Below, one piece after another: positions 49,410 to 61,050 of a stretch of 64,000 nucleotides of DNA (its first letter is position 1; the number at the start of each line of letters is the position of its first letter). This DNA comes from Flavobacterium sp. (GTDB lineage Bacteria; Bacteroidota; Bacteroidia; Flavobacteriales; Flavobacteriaceae). Position numbers and translations under genes: made by a program. The notes under the pieces are model-generated. The model was not told the DNA's origin and searched no databases. It saw nothing but the letters and a program-made list of their open reading frames with translations. Where the stretch lies: contig JADKDN010000004.1 in the NCBI GenBank assembly GCA_016718345.1, forward strand, positions 62,001 to 126,000, given 5' to 3'.

Positions 49410-50460
49410 TTATTGATTAATTTTAAGTAGTTCTACTTCGAAAATTAAATCTGATTTTGGAGGAATTGGACCCATTCCTCTTTCACCGTAAGCTAAGTTA
49501 TAGGGAATATAAAATTTATATTTAGATCCTTCTTTCATTAACTGAACGGCTTCAATCCATCCTGGAATTACTTGGTTTAGAGGGAAATCAATAGGTTCTC
49601 CTCTTTCAACACTACTATCAAAAACTTTACCATTGGTGAAAGTTCCAGTATAGTGTACACCTGGGCCCTTTGATGACAATATATTTTATACCACTTGCAG
49701 TTGTTTGTCCATTAACAAATTCTTTTAAAGCAATTTCATTTGCCGCAATTCTTTCTTTTGCTTCTTTTTCAGCAGTTTTTCTCTCATCCTCTGCTTTGTT
49801 AGCATAGTAATCTGAAAATACTTTTACCGCATCAAATTTTTTAGCTTCGGCTCCTTTTCTAACAATGGTTACTTTGTTTATTACATCGTCCTGAGCGATG
49901 GCATTTACCACATCTTGGCCTGTTACTACATAGCCAAAAATGGTGTGTTTGCCATTCAACCAAGGAGTATCTTTGTGTGTGATAAAGAACTGACTGCTGT
50001 TGGTGGCAGGCCCAGAATTTGCCATGGCTAGAATTCCAGCTTTGTCAAATTTCATCTCTGGAATAAACTCATCCTTGAAACTGTAACCACATCCTCCCGT
50101 TCCGTTTCCGTTAGGATCACCCCCTTGAATCATAAAATCTTTGATTACTCGGTGAAATTTTAGTCCATCATAATAAGGTTTCCCTTTTAATTTTGGGTCG
50201 GTTACAAACGTATTTGTTCCTTCCGCCAAGGAAACAAAATTGGCAACGGTAATCGGTGTTCTTTTGTATTCTAATTGAATTACAATTTTCCCTCTAGCGG
50301 TTTCAATTTCAGCAAAAATCCCTTCATTTGATGTAGCTGGAGTTGCTTTTTTTGCTGGTGCAATAGCCACAGTTTTTTTGGTTGCAACTGGTTTTTTTGT
50401 GCTTTGAGCGAAGCCACTCATCATTCCTAAGAATAATAAAACGATAATTTTAATTTTCAT
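49410..50460 (-). pseudogene. cyclophilin-FKBP double isomerase, one frameshift/short deletion
   Basis: A periplasmic protein (signal KIIVLLFLGMMSGFAQS) with an AP-rich linker, then a cyclophilin domain (FHRVIKDFMIQGGDPNGNGT, ANSGPATNSSQFFITHKDTP) and an FKBP domain (GVHYTGTFTNGKVFDSSVER to LIFEVELLKINQ). The link breaks near 49670 (GIKYIVIKGPRC versus KGPGVHYTGTF), and about 10 residues of the expected FKBP start are absent. The sequence may therefore carry a small deletion as well as a shift. It lies in a cluster of isomerases. Confidence 0.78.
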
Positions 50461-50546
50461 TTTTTTAATTGAATTAATTAAACTCCTTACTTATTTCGCA
50501 AATGCAGGGATTTTCAGGTTTTTCCCTTTTTATAAATTGATTGGAT

Positions 50547-51671
50547 TCAGGGTTGAGGTATAGATTCCACTAGTTCTACTTCAAAAATAATATTGGCATT
50601 AGGAGGAATTACCCCTCCAGCGCCTTGAGCTCCATAGGCCAAATGGGAAGGAATAAACAAAACGGCCTTGTCTCCAAAGGATAGTTTTTCTAAACCTTCA
50701 ATAAACCCTGGTATCATTCCGTCTTTTCTTCCTACTTCATAAGGAATCGGAAGGTATTGCCTTGCTTGGGCTCTTTGTGGGTCCAATTTACCAAAACTAT
50801 TGGCTACTTCGGCTACACTGCTATCAAATAATTCTCCATCCTCTAAAAACCCTGAATAATGAACATATACAGTCGCTTTTTGAGCAGGTTTTTTACCAGT
50901 TCCTTTTGTAATGATTTTGTAGCGTAAGCCAGAACTTGTTTTAGTAGCCGTTTTTTTAATCGTCTCGAAATAGGCTACTTTTTGGTCTTTTACAATCTTA
51001 TATTTTGCATCATAGATTTTTTTGTTTTCAGCCTCGATAATTGCTTGTTTCTTTAAGTTTTCTGCTTCATGCACAAAGAAATCTGTGAAATATTTGACAG
51101 CATCAAATCGTTTTGCTTTTTCTCCTTTTTGGATGATGGTGATTTTTTTAATAAAATCGTCTTGCTCTATTTTATTGACTACATCCATTCCGTTTTCTAC
51201 CACATGACCAAAAATAGTGTGTTTCCCTTCGAGCCAAGGTGTGGGGACATGAGTGATGAAAAATTGACTGCTGTTGGTTCCAGGTCCTGAGTTAGCCATA
51301 GCTAAAACGCCACCTTCATCGAAACGTAAATCGGAAATTTCGTCTCTAAACTTATATCCTGTATCGCCAGAACCATCTCCAAGTGGATCCCCCCCTTGAA
51401 TCATAAAATCTTTAATCACTCTGTGGAATTTTAATCCATCGTAAAAGGGTTTGCCTTTAAATTCTTCGCTTACAAAGGTGTTTTTTCCTTCGGCTAAACT
51501 TACAAAATTGGATACTGTTATTGGTGCTTTTTCAAAATCAAGTTGGACAATAATCGAGCCTTTATTGGTTTCAATATCAGCATATAAACCATCGGGTAGT
51601 TTACTGTGTTTATCTTTACAGGAGATAAATAGAGTTGCTAAAATCAGTACTAGAGAAATTGATTTTTTCAT
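50547..51671 (-). CDS. bifunctional cyclophilin-FKBP peptidyl-prolyl isomerase lipoprotein
   Basis: A 374-residue protein: lipoprotein signal (LVLILATLFISCKDKHSK, lipobox FISC), cyclophilin domain (FHRVIKDFMIQGGDPLGDGS, ANSGPGTNSSQFFITHVPTP, HTIFGHVV), a charged linker, and an FKBP domain (VYVHYSGFLEDGELFDSSVA, GFIEGLEKLSFGDKAVLFIP, HLAYGAQGAGGVIPPNANII). Both catalytic domains look complete. It would fold proteins in the periplasm or outer membrane. It lies four bases upstream of gldI in a likely operon and is intact, so it is the reference copy for its neighbours. Confidence 0.92.
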   Translation of the reverse strand: MKKSISLVLILATLFISCKDKHSKLPDGLYADIETNKGSIIVQLDFEKAPITVSNFVSLAEGKNTFVSEEFKGKPFYDGLKFHRVIKDFMIQGGDPLGDGSGDTGYKFRDEISDLRFDEGGVLAMANSGPGTNSSQFFITHVPTPWLEGKHTIFGHVVENGMDVVNKIEQDDFIKKITIIQKGEKAKRFDAVKYFTDFFVHEAENLKKQAIIEAENKKIYDAKYKIVKDQKVAYFETIKKTATKTSSGLRYKIITKGTGKKPAQKATVYVHYSGFLEDGELFDSSVAEVANSFGKLDPQRAQARQYLPIPYEVGRKDGMIPGFIEGLEKLSFGDKAVLFIPSHLAYGAQGAGGVIPPNANIIFEVELVESIPQP

Positions 51672-51675
51672 CAGT

Positions 51676-52275
51676 TTATTCGGTTGTTGTTTTATTTTGT
51701 TTTACGGGTTCGTCATTAACCAAAGATTCTGGAGCAAAATCATTTAAGGTTACCGTGTACATCAGCGGTTGGTTGTGACCTATTCTTCGATTGTCACCAT
51801 GGTAGCCATACCCCATGTGTGATGGAAATAGAAAAGTAACAGTTTCTTTTTTTCGCATTAATTTCAGACCGTGTCGTAAACCCATAATCATTTTTTGTTC
51901 TTTGTCGACATGATAGGTTTGAGGTCTAAGTTCTAATTCGGAGTAGATGACATTGCCATCTAAATCTTTAATTTCAAAATTAAAATGAGCAACATCTCCC
52001 TTTTTAGGACGCAATGTATCTTGAGAGTTTTTGGTGTCGTAACGGTACCAATAGCCTTTATTGGAGGCAATGTACTTAAGATTCGGGTTGCTTTTGATGA
52101 TAGAATCAATTTTAGCCTCTTCTCCTGAAATTAGTTTTTTATTTCTCTCAACAGATTCTTTAAGAAATGTTCCTGAGGATTGTGAAATAGGTCTACGTGC
52201 TTGTTGCTGTTGTGAACAACAAGATAGGAGTATGCCTGTAGAGATAACGAACAGTATTTTGGTGATAATTTTCAT
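51676..52275 (-). CDS. gldI: gliding-motility peptidyl-prolyl isomerase lipoprotein GldI
   Basis: A 199-residue FKBP-type lipoprotein: signal with lipobox LLSC (FVISTGILLSCCSQQQ), helical segment, then the FKBP domain (PKKGDVAHFNFEIKDLDGNV, LKLMRKKETVTFLFPSHMGY, QPLMYTVTLNDF). GldI is needed for gliding and for type IX secretion in flavobacteria. It is followed by the DHH gene 5 bp downstream in transcription order. This supports the Flavobacterium assignment. Confidence 0.93.
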   Translation of the reverse strand: MKIITKILFVISTGILLSCCSQQQQARRPISQSSGTFLKESVERNKKLISGEEAKIDSIIKSNPNLKYIASNKGYWYRYDTKNSQDTLRPKKGDVAHFNFEIKDLDGNVIYSELELRPQTYHVDKEQKMIMGLRHGLKLMRKKETVTFLFPSHMGYGYHGDNRRIGHNQPLMYTVTLNDFAPESLVNDEPVKQNKTTTE

Positions 52276-52280
52276 CAGAA

Positions 52281-53285
52281 TTATATTTTTATTTGAGTAA
52301 TCAGTTGTTCAAATTTAGCAATGGTATCTTTCAATGAAAGATTGGATTTACCACCAGCGGCATTGATGTGACCTCCACCGTTAAAATGCGCTCTAGCAAA
52401 TTGATTTACATCAAAATCACCTTGGGAACGAAACGAAATTTTGACAATGTTTTCATCTTTATGTTCAATGAAAATGGCTGCAAAAACGATGCCTTTTATT
52501 GTTAGTCCATAATTTACAATTCCTTCGGTATCGCCTTTTACATAATGAAAAGTATCAAGCTCTTCTTGAGAAAGTGATATGTAAGTGGTTTTATATTCTG
52601 GAAAAACTTTCATATTCTGTAAGGCTCTCCCCAATAATTGCAATCGGTCGTAAGAATTATTATCAAAAAGAAGCGTCGGAATTGTGGTGTTTTCAGCTCC
52701 CAAATCAATTAATTCAGCAATAATTCGATGGGTTGTTCCTGTCGTTTTTGGAAATCGAAACGAACCTGAATCAGTTAAAATTCCTGTGTAAATACAATTG
52801 GCTATCGTTTTGTCTATCAACTCTTTTTTGCCAAGTTGTAATATGAAATTATAAATCATTTCGCAGGTAGAACCAAAACTGGTATCCGAATAGGTGAACT
52901 TGGCAAAATCATCAGGACTTTGATGATGGTCAATCATGATGAAAATAGCTTTTAGTTTATTCAAAACCTGTTCCATTTCACCCGTACGGTGAAGCGCATT
53001 AAAATCTAAAGTAAATACAAGTTCGGCTTCTTGAAGAATTTTAGTTGTATTTTCTTTGTCATTTTCATAAACCAAAACAGTTTCTGCCGATGGCAACCAA
53101 TCAAGGAATCCTGGAAACTCATTCGGAGAAATAACAGTAGCTTGATGATCTAATTTCAAAAGAAAATGATACAACGCCAAAGTAGACCCCATGGCATCAC
53201 CATCAGGACTTCGGTGAGGAATAATTGCTATTTTTTTTGGAGTTGAAAGTAATTCACTCAGCGCTATACTATCTTCTTTTTTCAT
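52281..53285 (-). CDS. DHH-family phosphoesterase (NrnA-like)
   Basis: From the ATG at 53285 the protein is 334 residues. It has IIPHRSPDGDAMGS near residue 19, LDFNALHR, the DHH block MIDHHQSPDDF near residue 115, ILTDSGSFRFPKT and the DHHA1 glycine loop GGGHINAAGG near 310. NrnA-type enzymes degrade oligoribonucleotides and dephosphorylate pAp. A longer in-frame start at 53327 adds 14 residues without support. It is upstream of gldI, as in other flavobacteria. Confidence 0.92.
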   Translation of the reverse strand: MKKEDSIALSELLSTPKKIAIIPHRSPDGDAMGSTLALYHFLLKLDHQATVISPNEFPGFLDWLPSAETVLVYENDKENTTKILQEAELVFTLDFNALHRTGEMEQVLNKLKAIFIMIDHHQSPDDFAKFTYSDTSFGSTCEMIYNFILQLGKKELIDKTIANCIYTGILTDSGSFRFPKTTGTTHRIIAELIDLGAENTTIPTLLFDNNSYDRLQLLGRALQNMKVFPEYKTTYISLSQEELDTFHYVKGDTEGIVNYGLTIKGIVFAAIFIEHKDENIVKISFRSQGDFDVNQFARAHFNGGGHINAAGGKSNLSLKDTIAKFEQLITQIKI

Positions 53286-53353
53286 AGGCAGCGAATTTAC
53301 ATTTTTTTGAACTAATCGTGAAAACATTTAAGAATAATCTAAGATTTCTAATT

Positions 53354-54609
53354 TTACAAATCTTCCAAATCATTCTTTCTCCATTTTTGATACAAAAGAT
53401 GCTTAGGACCTCTAACAATTTGAGAACTGTAAATACCGATACTACCAGAAAAAAAGTATGCAGTAAGACAAGCAACTGCAATGTAAATACCACTTTCTAG
53501 ACCAAAAGTTCGATTCCCATAACTGTACAAGCGATGGGTGTGTGTGTTGCTCCAGCAAAAACGGCTACAAATCCCATTCCTGCTAAAAGGGCAACGGGTA
53601 GCGGAACATAAATGGATAAGGCACTTCCTAAAGTAGCACCAATGAAGAATAAAGGTGTTACTTCTCCACCTTTGAAACCAGCACCAAGTGTGAACCCAGT
53701 GAAGAGAATTTTGAGTAAAAAATCATAATTGGCGCTAGGATGCAGGAAAGCATCTAGAATACTTGGAATTCCCAAGCCAACATATTTGGTAGTATCAATT
53801 AAGTAAATGCAAAACGCCAATACTATTCCACCAACAAAAGGTCGCAGTGGTGGATAGGGTATTGATTTTGAGAACAAACGATGCCAGAAATGGGTTGTCT
53901 TAGAAAACAACATGGCTGTTAGTCCAAATAGAATTCCAGAAAGAATAATCCAAAAAAGGTTTATAAAGGTGATGTTAGGAAAACTATGTATTTCGTAATG
54001 AGTGTGTTCTACTTGCCAAAATTCCACTACATAATAAGCTATGTAAGCTACTAAAAACGAAGTCAGGATACTTTTAATATTAATTTTACTGAAATAAACC
54101 ACTTCTAAAGCAAACAGAGCTCCTGCTAATGGAGTTCCAAAAACGGAAGCAAATCCGGCACTAATTCCTAGAATTAAAATCGTTTTTCGTTCAGAAGTAT
54201 TGAGTTTGAAAATAGATGTAAATTGATCCGCTATTGCTCCACCCATTTGAACAGCAGTTCCTTCGCGACCTGCCGAACCTCCAAAAAGATGTGTAATTAG
54301 GGTTCCAATTAAAACTAAAGGAGCCATTAGAAATGGAATTTTTTTTTGAGGACTGTTGTATTCTTCAAGTAGTAGATTATTTCCCTTTACTACATTTTTT
54401 CCGTAATAATGATAAAGAAAACCAATGAGTAATCCACCAAGTGGAAGCAAGGCGATAAGCCATGAATTAGTTTCTCGAAAATTGGTTATCCAATGCAATG
54501 AAACCAGAAAGAAGGAAGAGGCAGAACCCGATAAAACTCCAATTATGAAACAGATTGCCATCCATTTAAGAAAAGTTTTTACAGTAAATTTTTCAGTTAA
54601 TGAATTCAA
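53354..54609 (-). pseudogene. ClC-family chloride channel/antiporter, one frameshift near the end
   Basis: About 419 residues, with around ten membrane helices. It has the selectivity-filter segments GGSAGREGTAVQMGGAI near residue 115 and GAGFKGGEVTPLFFIGATLG near 310, plus PIACTVMGIEL. The frame ends at 53497 after IELLV. Adding one T near 53500 continues as GLESGIYIAVACLTAYFFSG, then SSQIVRGPKHLLYQKWRKND to a stop at 53354, a normal ClC tail. So the gene is probably complete and the break is a homopolymer loss. It may be an antiporter or channel. Confidence 0.88.
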
Positions 54610-54938
54610 ATTAGAAGTTTTTTAGGGGAATAAAAGTAATTAAAATGGACAAAAAAACTATCATAATTGATTTGTTTTCCTAATTTTTTGTTTTCTATGA
54701 TAAAGCGACGATAAAAATCATGAATATTTATTGTATTTAAAGTTTCTATTTAACCTTAAATAAATGTATTAAATGGGTTAAAGTATTTTATATCCTAGTA
54801 TTAAATTAACTTGTAAAACAAATTCTAAAGCGCACACAATCATTATAATTACTAATTTAAACGTTAAATATTTTTTTGTTCAAATAAAACTGTATATTTG
54901 TTTTTGAAATTTAAAACAGTAACTTATTACAAATTATT
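54610..54938. other. intergenic promoter region
   Basis: A very AT-rich 329-bp stretch between the ClC gene and the T9SS gene, which diverge. I see no gene. It carries the -7 element at 54893. Confidence 0.6.
54893..54900 (+). promoter_or_regulatory. TAnnTTTG -7 element upstream of the T9SS adhesin
   Basis: TATATTTG fits the -7 consensus. A TTG at 54876 lies 14 bp upstream, shorter than the usual 17-19 bp. The ATG is at 54939. Confidence 0.5.
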
Positions 54939-57900
54939 ATGACTCAAATTGTAAAATTTTTTAAAGATAAACTTCTAAAAAATAGAATTTCAATATTGTT
55001 TTTAGCTTTAAGTTTAGCTAATGGATCTCAAGTTATTGGACAAACTATTAGTGCAACGACACATCCGATGACCGCTTCAACAGGGGTTGATTTAAATGCA
55101 TACACTAGTATAGAAACTCTTATTTCATCGGGTAATGATAACATAAACTCGGGATTAGCTAATATTGGGTTCGATTTTTGGTATAATGGAAATCGATATA
55201 CGCAATTTTGTGTAAATACCAATGGTAATTTGAGATTAGGGGCATTAATAACAAGAACTCACACTGTTAATAATCTTGCGGATGGTATTCTTAGTCCTAA
55301 GATTGCACCTTATTGGGATAATTTAACAACTGGTAGTAATGGTTATGTTAAGTATGGTGTTAATGGAACAGCTCCTAATAGAACATTGGTCGTTGAATGG
55401 AAAACAAATGTTTATGCTAATAGTGCATCTTTAACCTCTAATGCTCCATTAGTATTTCAAGCAATTTTATCCGAAACTACCGGAAAAATTCAATTTATTT
55501 ACGGTGCCATCCCTACAAACAGTTCAGGATATTCTATAGGTTTTACTACTTCGATATCAACTTTGGTAAGTGTTGAGACTGCTTCTAATATAGCAACATA
55601 CGGTAGTGATCCTAATAGCGCACAAACTACATCAATTAATGCCGGTCAATCGTATACGTTTAATCCAAGACCATCTGTTTCACCGTCAAATTTAACATTC
55701 ACAAATCTTACTAATACGTCTATGACCTTAAATTGGATAGATAATGATTTGAATGAAATTGGTTATGTTATATATACCTCAACAGATAATTCAATCTTTA
55801 CTTTTAATCAAAAGATAGCTGCAAACTCATCTGCTTTTAGTATTTCAGGACTAAGTAACAATACAGTATACTACTTTAAGGTGTATGCATTAACTGAAGG
55901 TTATTTGAGTATACCTTTGACTGGTTCTCAGTCCACAATTGATCAATCTATAATTACTAATTCAGGAAACTCTATCTGGGTAGCTCCTCCTTGTGTTACC
56001 TCTATAACCGTAGAGGTTTGGGGAGCAGGTGGAGGCGGAGGAAGTTCCAACAACACTACTCAATATGGTGGTAGAGGCGGAGGCGGAGGTGCTTATGCCA
56101 AAGGCGTTCATACAGTGGTTCCTGGAAGTTCATATTATTATAATGTAGGAACAGGAGGCAATGGTGCTCCTGCAAATAGTTCAAATCCTGCAACTTCAGG
56201 TGGATCAACTTGGTTTAATGCAATTGCATCAACTAACTCTGTTCCGACTTCTGACTCAATGGGAACTGTTGCCGTTGGTGGAAATCCTGGAACTAATAAT
56301 ACTGGTAAAATCACTTCATCAAACGGTGGATTAGCCGAATTAAGCTTCGGAAACATAACTACTACTTCAGGATCACTTGGTTTAGGAGGGACTACTGATG
56401 GTGGTCGTAAAGGTGGATCAGGAGCTAATCCAGGAGGAGGTTCTGGAGGAGAGGGGTCATTAACATCAGATGGTTTTAACGGATTCATGCCCGGAGGCGG
56501 CGGAGGCGGTAGTGATGATAGCCCCTTGAATAAAGGTGGAAACGGAGCGATTGGTCAAATTAAGATTACTTACAACTTATCACCATCAACATCTGCACCT
56601 GCAATTAATAATCCTATTTGTTCAGGATCTACTTCCGTCAGCGGAACTAGTACTGAGGTTGATGGAACCACAATAGAAGTATTTGTAGCTGGAATTTCCG
56701 TTGGAACTACTAATGTTTCTTCGGGTGTGTGGACATTATCAGGAATAACTCCTTTATTAGGGGGAAATCTTGTGTCAGCAACAGCCATTGCGCCAACTTG
56801 TAAACCAGTTAGTGTTCTGTCATCGATAACTGTAACACCAGAATCGGTTGGAGGAACAGTAACAGGGCCTGTATCCACTTGTTCAGGATCTACAAGCGGA
56901 GTTCTAACTTTATCAGGTCATGTTGGATCAATAATTCGTTGGGAAAGTTCAACAAGTCCTTTCAGTGTATGGACTCCTATAGTAAATACTACAGCGACTT
57001 ACACTTCTGGTCCTTTAACAGAAGAAACAAGATTTAGAGCTGTGATTCAAAGTGGTTCATGTTCAATTGTCAACTCAACAGAAGCTTCAGTAAGTATCGG
57101 AAATACAATAACTTGGGATGGAACATCTTGGAGTAATACTACACATATCTAACACAGACATCGCTGTTTTTACAGGAAATTACACTATTAATTCAGATTT
57201 AAGCGTATGTTCTATGAGTGTTACAAACAATGCTATTTTGACTGTAACATCTGGAAATAATGTAAGCCTATATGGAGCTTTAAATGTTGATACGGGTAGT
57301 AAATTTATATTGGAAAATAATGCAAATCTGTTGCAATCAACTACAGTAGCTAATACAGGTGGAGGATCTACAATTGTGAAAAGAAACACAGCTGCACTCA
57401 AGCTTAATGATTATGTTTTGTGGTCATCACCAGTTTCAGGACAACAATTACAATCGTTCTCGCCAAAAACATTATCCACTCGTTTTTATACTTTTGACGG
57501 ATTAAAAGGCACTGAAGGATTGTATGTTTCTGAATCACCCACTAATAGCTTTGTTACAGGAAAAGGTTATTTGATTCGTATGCCAGGTGATCATCCGACT
57601 ACCCCAACTATTTGGAATGGTGTATTTACTGGTGGTACAGCCTATAACGGAACTTTAAATTTGACAGGTTTATCAACAGGGAAATTTTATGTTACTGGAA
57701 ACCCATATCCATCAACTATTAGTGCTGATCAATTTATTAGCGACAATGGAATTGGAGACAATCCACTAACCGCTGGTGATGGAATATATTTTTGGAGGAA
57801 AACAAATAATCCAGATCAAGCTACAACTCCAACTACTTCTTATGCAACCTACACTTCTGCAGGAGGAGTTGCTTCTGGAGGAGATGAGTTAGGTATAGTA

Positions 57901-58704
57901 CCAAACGGAGTAATTCAGGTAGGACAAGGATTTATGGTTAAAGTTCCAGGAACAACATTGACATTTAACAATGGTCAACGTATTGCAAATAATTCAGATC
58001 AGTTTCTCCGAAAAGCACCAAAAGAGCGTCATCGAATTTGGTTGAATTTGTCTTCAGGTTCAGATTTAATTATTAATCAAATGTTACTAGCCTACATGAC
58101 AAATGCGACTCAAGGTATTGATACTTGGATTGAAGGGCGTTACATTAAAGACGATAGTCCAACAGCATTAAACTCTTTATTAAATGATGAGGAGTTTGCT
58201 ATTCAGGGAAGAAGTTTGCCATTCGATGCCTCAGATAGGGTTTCTTTAGCTTTTAAAGCTGCTAAATCAGGAAATTACTCAATTTCATTAGATCACGTAG
58301 ATGGTTTATTTAGTAATGGTGTTCAATCTATTTATTTGAAGGACAATTTTACAAATATAGAGCATAATTTAAATGATGGGGTTTATTCCTTCGTATCTGA
58401 TTCGGGAACGTTTAATTCTCGCTTTGAGATTGTTTATCAAAAATCATTAGCTAACCAAGAACAAATTTTTAATGAAAATAATGTTGTTATTTATAAAAAC
58501 GGTAAAGAATTATTAATAAATTCAGATAAAATTACACTCTCGAGCGTGAAAGTATACGATGCAGTAGGAAGGCTTCTGATTTCTAAAAATAATATTAATG
58601 ATTCTCAAATAAAATTTAATGATATTCAAACAAATCAAATTTTAATCATAAAAATCACCTCTGATAAGAATATAATTGTAACTAAGATATTTAATGTTTA
58701 TTAA
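54939..58704 (+). pseudogene. T9SS-secreted adhesin-like protein, one frameshift near 57140
   Basis: About 1,255 residues. The signal peptide ends LANGSQVIGQ. An N-terminal lectin-like beta domain (GFDFWYNGNRYTQFCVNTNG) is followed by a fibronectin type III domain near residues 247-330, and a glycine-rich stretch (VEVWGAGGGGGSSNN to GGRGGGGG, later PGGGGGGSDD) like a flexible adhesive patch. After HI near 57140 the second part runs on as SNTDIAVFTGNYTINSDLSV with further beta repeats. The C-terminus (NNVVIYKNGKELLINSDKIT to VTKIFNVY) is a type A T9SS sorting domain. It is probably cell-surface. Confidence 0.82.
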
Positions 58705-59503
58705 ACTCTATGAACATTTAGATTACATTTTAAATATCCAAAAATTCCTAAGAGAAGAGTTAGAGTTTGTTGAATTTGGTGTTATGTTGTATTACATCTC
58801 AAGCAGTGATCTTTAGAATGCGTTTTATGGATATATAAATATCTTTTTGTTTCGATACTGTATGATTTTTGATTAATAAAATCTTTTTTATTTTTCTCAT
58901 ATTACTTAGTTCAATGAAGTATGATTGTTATTTATATTCGGAGTCAATATTTTTTCTTTAATAGATGATATGTCTTCATTAGATATGATGCTTTTTAAAT
59001 TCGATGGTCTTCAAAGGTTATCGGCAATTTCTTGAAATTGATTTCAGTTGTTAGATTAGCAATGCTAAGTACCTGTTAAATAAGTTTCTTGTATACTACC
59101 AAAAAAAAGCTCTAGGGAAATAGAACCTTCAATTATCTTTGTAAAATTGAATTGTAAAAATGAAGTTTTGTGTAGAACTTGGTATAAATAAGGCCAGAAA
59201 GTACTTTTTTAGTGACCGAGTGAATTTCAAACAAATGTTTATTCTTTTAAGATATTTTTTTATTGAATCCAAAAAAGGAATCATTTTTTTAAGTAAATGA
59301 CTGACCAAAATCCTTTAAATCAAAAGAATGTTTGTTGAGATTAGGTTTAGATTTAATAGTTTGAAGTGTCTTTCATAATAGAAAGGGCTTTTTAATTTTT
59401 TAGAAATAAAAATTGTAAATTGATTTTGATGAGAGGGCATAAAATATTTTTTAATCAGGATTAACTGACGTCCATATCAAATAAATATTTTAACTCTCAA
59501 ACT
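58705..59503. other. 799-bp gene-poor region
   Basis: AT-rich sequence after the T9SS gene. I see no reading frame with recognisable coding character, no long hairpin and no tRNA-like structure. A TATCTTTG word at about 59136 would fit a promoter but no gene follows on the plus strand. It may be a decayed locus. Confidence 0.45.
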
Positions 59504-59713
59504 CTATAAAACTTCTTTTGTTTTTCTTTTGTAAATATAAAAGGCGAAAACTATACCAATAATTCCTAACCAAATTAATTTTCCATCAATTGGTAAAGCA
59601 GGATCAGGATTTTCTAAATCGCCATCTTCATTGCCATCTCCTTGAGCAAATATGATAAAATCATTCAACAAAAAAAGGCATAAAAAATAAAGTCTAGATA
59701 TTTTATTATTCAT
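59504..59713 (-). CDS. small protein with PID-CTERM-like sorting tail
   Basis: The 69-residue protein has a signal peptide (RLYFLCLFLLNDFIIFAQ), a short acidic stretch (GDGNEDGDLENPDP), the motif ALPIDG, a hydrophobic helix (KLIWLGIIGIVFAFYIY) and a basic tail (KRKTKEVL). That order (PID motif, helix, basic end) matches the PID-CTERM sorting signal of Bacteroidota. It is one of many such short proteins; function unknown. Confidence 0.72.
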   Translation of the reverse strand: MNNKISRLYFLCLFLLNDFIIFAQGDGNEDGDLENPDPALPIDGKLIWLGIIGIVFAFYIYKRKTKEVL

Positions 59714-59946
59714 AAATACACATGATTAGGTAACCGTTAACAAATATATGAAACAAAATGAGAATTCAAAGTAAAATATATAAAATAATGCGACTTTGTT
59801 TTTCAAAAAATAAAATTTTGAGGAAAACTAAATTTAATGATTTAATATTTATTTTATTTCAATTGAATATTCCTGCATCTGCTATTAATATGCTAATTTG
59901 TCAAGGTTTACTATATAATAAATAAATTCAATAAATGAAGATTAAT

Positions 59947-60339
59947 TTATTTAGTAGTAGCAATTACAAAATTCAATTTCAATTTGACTCCAAGTTGCAT
60001 CAAATCGACTAAATCCTGCACTTTATTATCTGCTGGAACTCGAACTACAACTACTTTGTCATTTGCAGCTGCTGTTTTTTCGGATAAAACCTGTTCCAAT
60101 TGTTCGAAAGGAACTTCCTCTTTGTTAACATAATAGATTTTATCTTCTGTGACAGATAGCGAAACATGGTCTTTGTTTGTTGTTTCGTTTGATTTGGCTT
60201 TGGGTAAGGTTAGTTTTATAACGTTAGGATTTGCCAAAGTTGATATAATAAGAAAAAACAAAAACAAAAAGAACATAATATCGCTCAAAGACGAAGTAGG
60301 TATTTCCGGATGAAAACGTTTATTTCTTTTAATTGCCAT
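59947..60339 (-). CDS. exbD: ExbD/TolR-family biopolymer transport protein
   Basis: The 130-residue inner-membrane protein has a basic N-terminus (AIKRNKRFHPEIPTSSLS), a single helix (DIMFFLFLFFLIISTL), the conserved aspartate in SLSDIMFF, and a periplasmic domain (VSLSVTEDKIYYVNKEEVPF). It is the proton-driven partner of ExbB, energising TonB-dependent receptors such as that at 11940. Its start overlaps the end of the ExbB gene by 11 bases. Intact. Confidence 0.88.
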   Translation of the reverse strand: MAIKRNKRFHPEIPTSSLSDIMFFLFLFFLIISTLANPNVIKLTLPKAKSNETTNKDHVSLSVTEDKIYYVNKEEVPFEQLEQVLSEKTAAANDKVVVVRVPADNKVQDLVDLMQLGVKLKLNFVIATTK

Positions 60340-61050
60340 TTTGAGGTTCTTGAATTACATTAATGATTGCTAAGGTTTGTCTTTGTACTTTCAATGTAAA
60401 ATTGTCAATCATCATATTGAACAAATGGTAGGCACAATAAGCAATAACTCCAACCACTAATCCAGCACCACTACTAATCATCTTTTCGTACAATCCACCT
60501 GAAATGGTTTGGATATTTAGATTTCCAGTATTAGAAATAGTATGGAAAATTTTTATAACTCCTGATATGGTTCCAATGAATCCTAAAATGGGGGCAATAC
60601 CTGAAATTAATCCTAAATGACCAAGTCCTTTTTCCATTTGAGCAATTTCGATATTCGCCGTTTTTTCCATGGCAGATTCAATTTCGCTGATTGGTCTTCC
60701 AATGAGAGAAACCCCGCTTCTTAAGATATTTCCTGATGCCGTATTCTCTCTACTACATAGCATAATGGCATTGTCAATTTGCCAGCTTTCAATTGCATTT
60801 TGATATCATTAACCAAATTGATATCTTGTTTTGACGCTTTTTGTATCGATAAGTAGCGCTCAATAATTACGTATACACTATAAAAAAGCAGTATGATTAG
60901 CGGGAAAATCATTACCCCACCTTTTAGTAAAAATTCTAAATAAGAAATATTTTCTGTAATGCTAACATCAGTCGTTGCTGGATTTGTAGCAGCAGTAGCA
61001 AGGCTGTCGGTTACTGGATTTGCTTGCAATAAAAAATTTAAAATTACCAT
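60329..61050 (-). pseudogene. exbB: MotA/TolQ/ExbB-family proton channel, one frameshift
   Basis: About 240 residues and three helices. The N-terminal part (LEFLLKGGVMIFPLIILLFY) breaks near 60781, where GGCAAATTGAC lacks an A: expected GKIDNAIMLCSRENTASGNI. The second part carries the family core GLGHLGLISGIAPILGFIGT and IFHTISNTGNLNIQTISGGL with YEKMISSGAGLVVGVIAYCA. It overlaps exbD by 11 bases, forming an ExbB-ExbD operon. The break is most likely a homopolymer error. Confidence 0.85.
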
